Source: Thalassotalea_E sp964620605
Lineage (GTDB): Bacteria > Pseudomonadota > Gammaproteobacteria > Enterobacterales > Alteromonadaceae
Direction: 5' to 3'
DNA: 64,000 nt
NCBI GenBank assembly: GCA_964620605.1
Contig: CAZUHQ010000002.1
Coordinates: forward strand, 1-64,000
Shown here: positions 61,344 to 64,000 of the stretch, in pieces
Layout: each line of letters begins with the position of its first letter
How positions within the stretch are numbered: position 1 is the stretch's first letter
Position numbers and translations under genes: made by a program
Notes under the pieces: generated by a model
Told to the model about the DNA's origin: nothing
The model's database searches: none
Seen by the model: the letters and a program-made list of their open reading frames with translations, nothing else

Positions 61344-62799
61344 ATTACTGATTAATGTTACACCGAGTGAAACTCGGGTTGCGTTAATTGAAAATGGCGT
61401 ATTGCAGGAAGTGCATGTTGAACGTGAAGCAAAGCGAGGCCTGGTTGGTAATATTTATCTCGGTAAAGTGATCCGGGTATTACCTGGCATGCAGGCAGCG
61501 TTTGTTGATATTAACCTCGATAAGGCGGCATTTTTACATGCCTCAGACATTAACTCGAAACTAATTATCAACGAAGAAGACCATCATAAAGAGCAAGTGC
61601 CTGATATTCGTAGCCTAGTGCATGAAGGTCAGCAGATTGTGGTTCAGGTAGTTAAAGATCCGCTTGGTACTAAAGGGGCGCGTCTCACCACTGATATAAC
61701 TGTTGCAGCCCGCTATTTAGTGCTTATGCCTAATGCTAGCCACGCCGGGATCTCCCAACGGATTGAAGATGAAAGTGAGCGTAAACGTTTAAGGGATATC
61801 GTGACTCCTTATTGTTCAGACGAACATGGTTTTATTGTTCGCACCGCGGCAGAAGGTGCGGGGGATGAAGAGCTGCGTCACGACGCCGAATTCTTGCGTC
61901 GCGTTTGGGCAAAAGTGCTGGAGCGCAAAAAACGCAAACAAACGAAAACACCAATTTATCAGGATTTATCACTGGCATTTCGAGTACTAAGGGATTTTGT
62001 TGGTATCGACCTGGAGCGTATTCGCATTGATTCCAAATTGACCTTTGATCAGCTCGGCGAGTTTACTCAAGAGTTTGTCCCTGAGCTGGCTGAAATGATG
62101 GAATATTATCCCGGTGAGCGGCCGATCTTTGATTTGTTTGATGTCGAGAGTGAAATTCAGCGGGCGTTGCATCGAAAAATTGAATTAAAATCTGGTGGTT
62201 ATTTGATCATAGATCAAACGGAAGCCATGACCACTATCGATATTAATACCGGGGCATTTGTTGGTCATCGTAATTTAGAAGAAACCATATTTAATACCAA
62301 TATTGAAGCAACTCAGGCAATTGCCAGACAGTTAAGATTGCGTAATTTAGGCGGCATTATCATCGTTGATTTTATCGATATGCTCAATGAAGATCACCAG
62401 CGCCGGGTGTTACACAGTCTGGATATGGCGATGGCAAAGGACAAGGTGAAATACAGCATCAGCGGCTTTTCGGCATTAGGTTTAGTGGAGATGACCCGCA
62501 AGCGTACTCGGGAAAGTCTGGAACATATTTTATGTGGCGAATGCTCGGTCTGCCATGGGCGTGGTCATTTAAAAACCGTGGAAACCGTGTGTTTTGAGAT
62601 TTTACGAGAAATCGTGCGGGTTAATCGCGCCTATGATGCAGACAAGTTTATCGTTTATGCTTCACCTGCGGTCAGTGAATCGTTAATCGATGATGAGTAT
62701 CATAACCTGGCGGAGCTAGAAGTATTTATCGGCAAGCAGATCAAGATCCAAACGGAAACCATGTATAACCAGGAACAATTTGATGTGGTAATGGCGTAA
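61333..62799 (+). CDS. rng: RNase G
   Basis: Endoribonuclease G (488 residues), paralogue of RNase E lacking the C-terminal scaffold; processes the 16S rRNA 5' end. The S1 domain (GLVGNIYLGKVIRVLPGMQAAFVDI), the DNase I-like catalytic core with TIDINTGAFVG and IIIVDFIDML, and the zinc-link CGECSVCHGRG are present. The maf-rng-yhdP order is standard. Confidence 0.96.
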   Translation: MSGELLINVTPSETRVALIENGVLQEVHVEREAKRGLVGNIYLGKVIRVLPGMQAAFVDINLDKAAFLHASDINSKLIINEEDHHKEQVPDIRSLVHEGQQIVVQVVKDPLGTKGARLTTDITVAARYLVLMPNASHAGISQRIEDESERKRLRDIVTPYCSDEHGFIVRTAAEGAGDEELRHDAEFLRRVWAKVLERKKRKQTKTPIYQDLSLAFRVLRDFVGIDLERIRIDSKLTFDQLGEFTQEFVPELAEMMEYYPGERPIFDLFDVESEIQRALHRKIELKSGGYLIIDQTEAMTTIDINTGAFVGHRNLEETIFNTNIEATQAIARQLRLRNLGGIIIVDFIDMLNEDHQRRVLHSLDMAMAKDKVKYSISGFSALGLVEMTRKRTRESLEHILCGECSVCHGRGHLKTVETVCFEILREIVRVNRAYDADKFIVYASPAVSESLIDDEYHNLAELEVFIGKQIKIQTETMYNQEQFDVVMA

Positions 62800-62876
62800 C
62801 TGGCCACCGGATATTGTATAATAAGCAGGGAGCAGCGGATTCGTTTTATTAGGTTAACAAGAGATTTTAATATTAG

Positions 62877-64000
62877 ATGGGCATAGGCATTTCAAAAGCG
62901 TCAAATCGCTGGCTGAACAGGGCATACAAGTGCATCGCTATTTTTTTGGTGAGTTTTGCTGTGCTGATCAGTATGCTGCGTCTGTTATTGCCTTATGCTC
63001 ATAATTACCGCATTGATTTACAAGATTATATTAACCAGACCTATGACAGCGACATTATTATCGGCGCGCTTGACATGGGCTGGCAAAGTTCTGGACCGAC
63101 CCTAGTTGCTTCCAATGTCAGCCTGTTGCAAACCGACGAAGCGGAAGTCTACGTTCAGGCATTCGATCTAAATATTGATTTTTGGCAGAGCCTACAACAT
63201 AGGCGGCTGATCACTAAAGACTTTTCATTAAATGGTGTAAAAGTTTTACTCGATAATACCATGATGTCGGAATCCTCGGTTTCCAGTGATGACAGTTCGC
63301 TGTTAGCCAACTTGATGGAAATGTTCTTCTCGCAGATCGGCCGTTTCTCGGTCAATGACAGTCAGCTGATTTATCAAACGAAACAGGGAAAACGCACCCT
63401 GTTAATCGATTCTTTGCATTGGTATAACCAGGGCGATAATCACAGGGCGCGGGGTAATGTTATTGTCGATGGCATTACTTCCAACAATCTACAGATTAAC
63501 CTGGATGTGAAAGGTGAGCATATTGAAAATATGCAGGGTACGCTTTATCTCGAAGCGAATCAGCTAAATATTACCCCCTGGCTCGGCAAAGTGTTGGCAA
63601 TTTCTAATGAGAATACCCATTCCAGTATCAATTTTAATGCCTGGCTTGCGATAAATAATGGCGAGCTAGATAAACTGCTGGTGGATTTAGGTCATAATCA
63701 GATTGCCTGGCAGCATCAGCAACAAATCAACACCCTAGACATTACCCAGGGGCGGCTGGTTATCGATAACCTCAATAAGCCGGAACAGATTCAGCTTTAT
63801 AGCTCCGAGATTGAAGTTATTTCCAATAAGCAAGCATGGCAACCTTTAGTTGTTGAGATCAAACGTAATCAACAAAAGGTAAATGCTTTTATTTCAGCCA
63901 TCGATATTTCAGGAATGGCGGGGATATTACCGTTACTGGTTAAAGATGATAGCACTCGTGAACTCATTGCCCAGTTAGCGCCGCATGGTCAGCTCAGTAA
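62877..64000 (+). CDS. yhdP: YhdP (AsmA-like), 5' part
   Basis: The first ~374 residues of a large AsmA-like inner-membrane protein; the frame is open to the window end. A transmembrane segment (about 20-42, IAIFLVSFAVLISMLRLLL) precedes the YhdP start PYAHNYRIDLQDYINQTYDS and LDMGWQSSGPTLVASNVSLL. YhdP family members bridge inner and outer membranes and help carry phospholipids outward, in partnership with TamB-like proteins. Start at ATG 62877, 77 bp after rng; the ribosome-binding site is weak. Confidence 0.9.
   Translation, partial: MGIGISKASNRWLNRAYKCIAIFLVSFAVLISMLRLLLPYAHNYRIDLQDYINQTYDSDIIIGALDMGWQSSGPTLVASNVSLLQTDEAEVYVQAFDLNIDFWQSLQHRRLITKDFSLNGVKVLLDNTMMSESSVSSDDSSLLANLMEMFFSQIGRFSVNDSQLIYQTKQGKRTLLIDSLHWYNQGDNHRARGNVIVDGITSNNLQINLDVKGEHIENMQGTLYLEANQLNITPWLGKVLAISNENTHSSINFNAWLAINNGELDKLLVDLGHNQIAWQHQQQINTLDITQGRLVIDNLNKPEQIQLYSSEIEVISNKQAWQPLVVEIKRNQQKVNAFISAIDISGMAGILPLLVKDDSTRELIAQLAPHGQLS

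Overview
The window looks like a chromosomal stretch of a marine gammaproteobacterium of the order Alteromonadales, most likely Colwelliaceae (Thalassotalea/Colwellia type). This is inferred from a moderately AT-rich base composition, gammaproteobacterial housekeeping gene order (mla-ibaG-murA; degS-degQ-zapG-zapE; rplM-rpsI; rpsF-priB-rpsR-rplI; mreBCD-maf-rng-yhdP), a Vibrio-type motX gene, a split class II ribonucleotide reductase, a complete MSHA type IV pilus cluster and a PEP-CTERM protein. There is no phage, transposase, CRISPR array, rRNA or tRNA gene. A 10-N scaffold gap lies at 45027-45036, and both edges cut a gene (mlaE on the left, yhdP on the right).

Layout. 1-3.4 kb: end of the Mla lipid-transport operon, ibaG and murA. 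3.5-6.6 kb (minus): the HtrA proteases degS and degQ, with a sigma-E-type promoter before degQ, then zapG. 6.8-12.1 kb (plus): zapE, the class II reductase genes nrdJa/nrdJb behind tandem NrdR-like boxes, then rplM-rpsI. 12.1-17.6 kb: repeats, a small unknown gene, then minus-strand hemL, pyrB, hemJ and a ClC chloride protein. 17.6-25.5 kb: a DUF6776-like protein, erpA, a TetR regulator divergent from an RND efflux pair with palindromic operators between, and an M28 peptidase. 25.5-27.8 kb (minus): an HD-GYP phosphodiesterase and a GGDEF diguanylate cyclase. 28-35.9 kb: motX, rnr, rlmB, two lone periplasmic binding proteins, and the rpsF-priB-rpsR-rplI operon. 36-57.8 kb: mshH/csrD-like, an inserted D-cysteine desulfhydrase-like gene, and the MSHA cluster mshI to mshQ. 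58-64 kb: mreB, mreC, mreD, maf, rng and the start of yhdP.

How it works together: the MSHA cluster has an assembly half (mshI to mshF) and a pilin half (mshB to mshQ). MshE carries a c-di-GMP-binding type N-terminus, and the HD-GYP/GGDEF pair and MshH could feed into pilus control. Between mshP and mshQ sits a self-contained PEP-CTERM cassette with its own sigma-54-type promoter and terminator.

Most notable unexplained structure: (i) a ~185 bp MITE-like repeat in two copies (motX-rnr and mreB-mreC gaps) with a compensatory base change in an internal stem; (ii) a repeat family sitting directly behind three intrinsic terminators; (iii) an rnr gene whose conserved N-terminus has no ATG/GTG/TTG start; (iv) the PEP-CTERM cassette inside the pilus operon.
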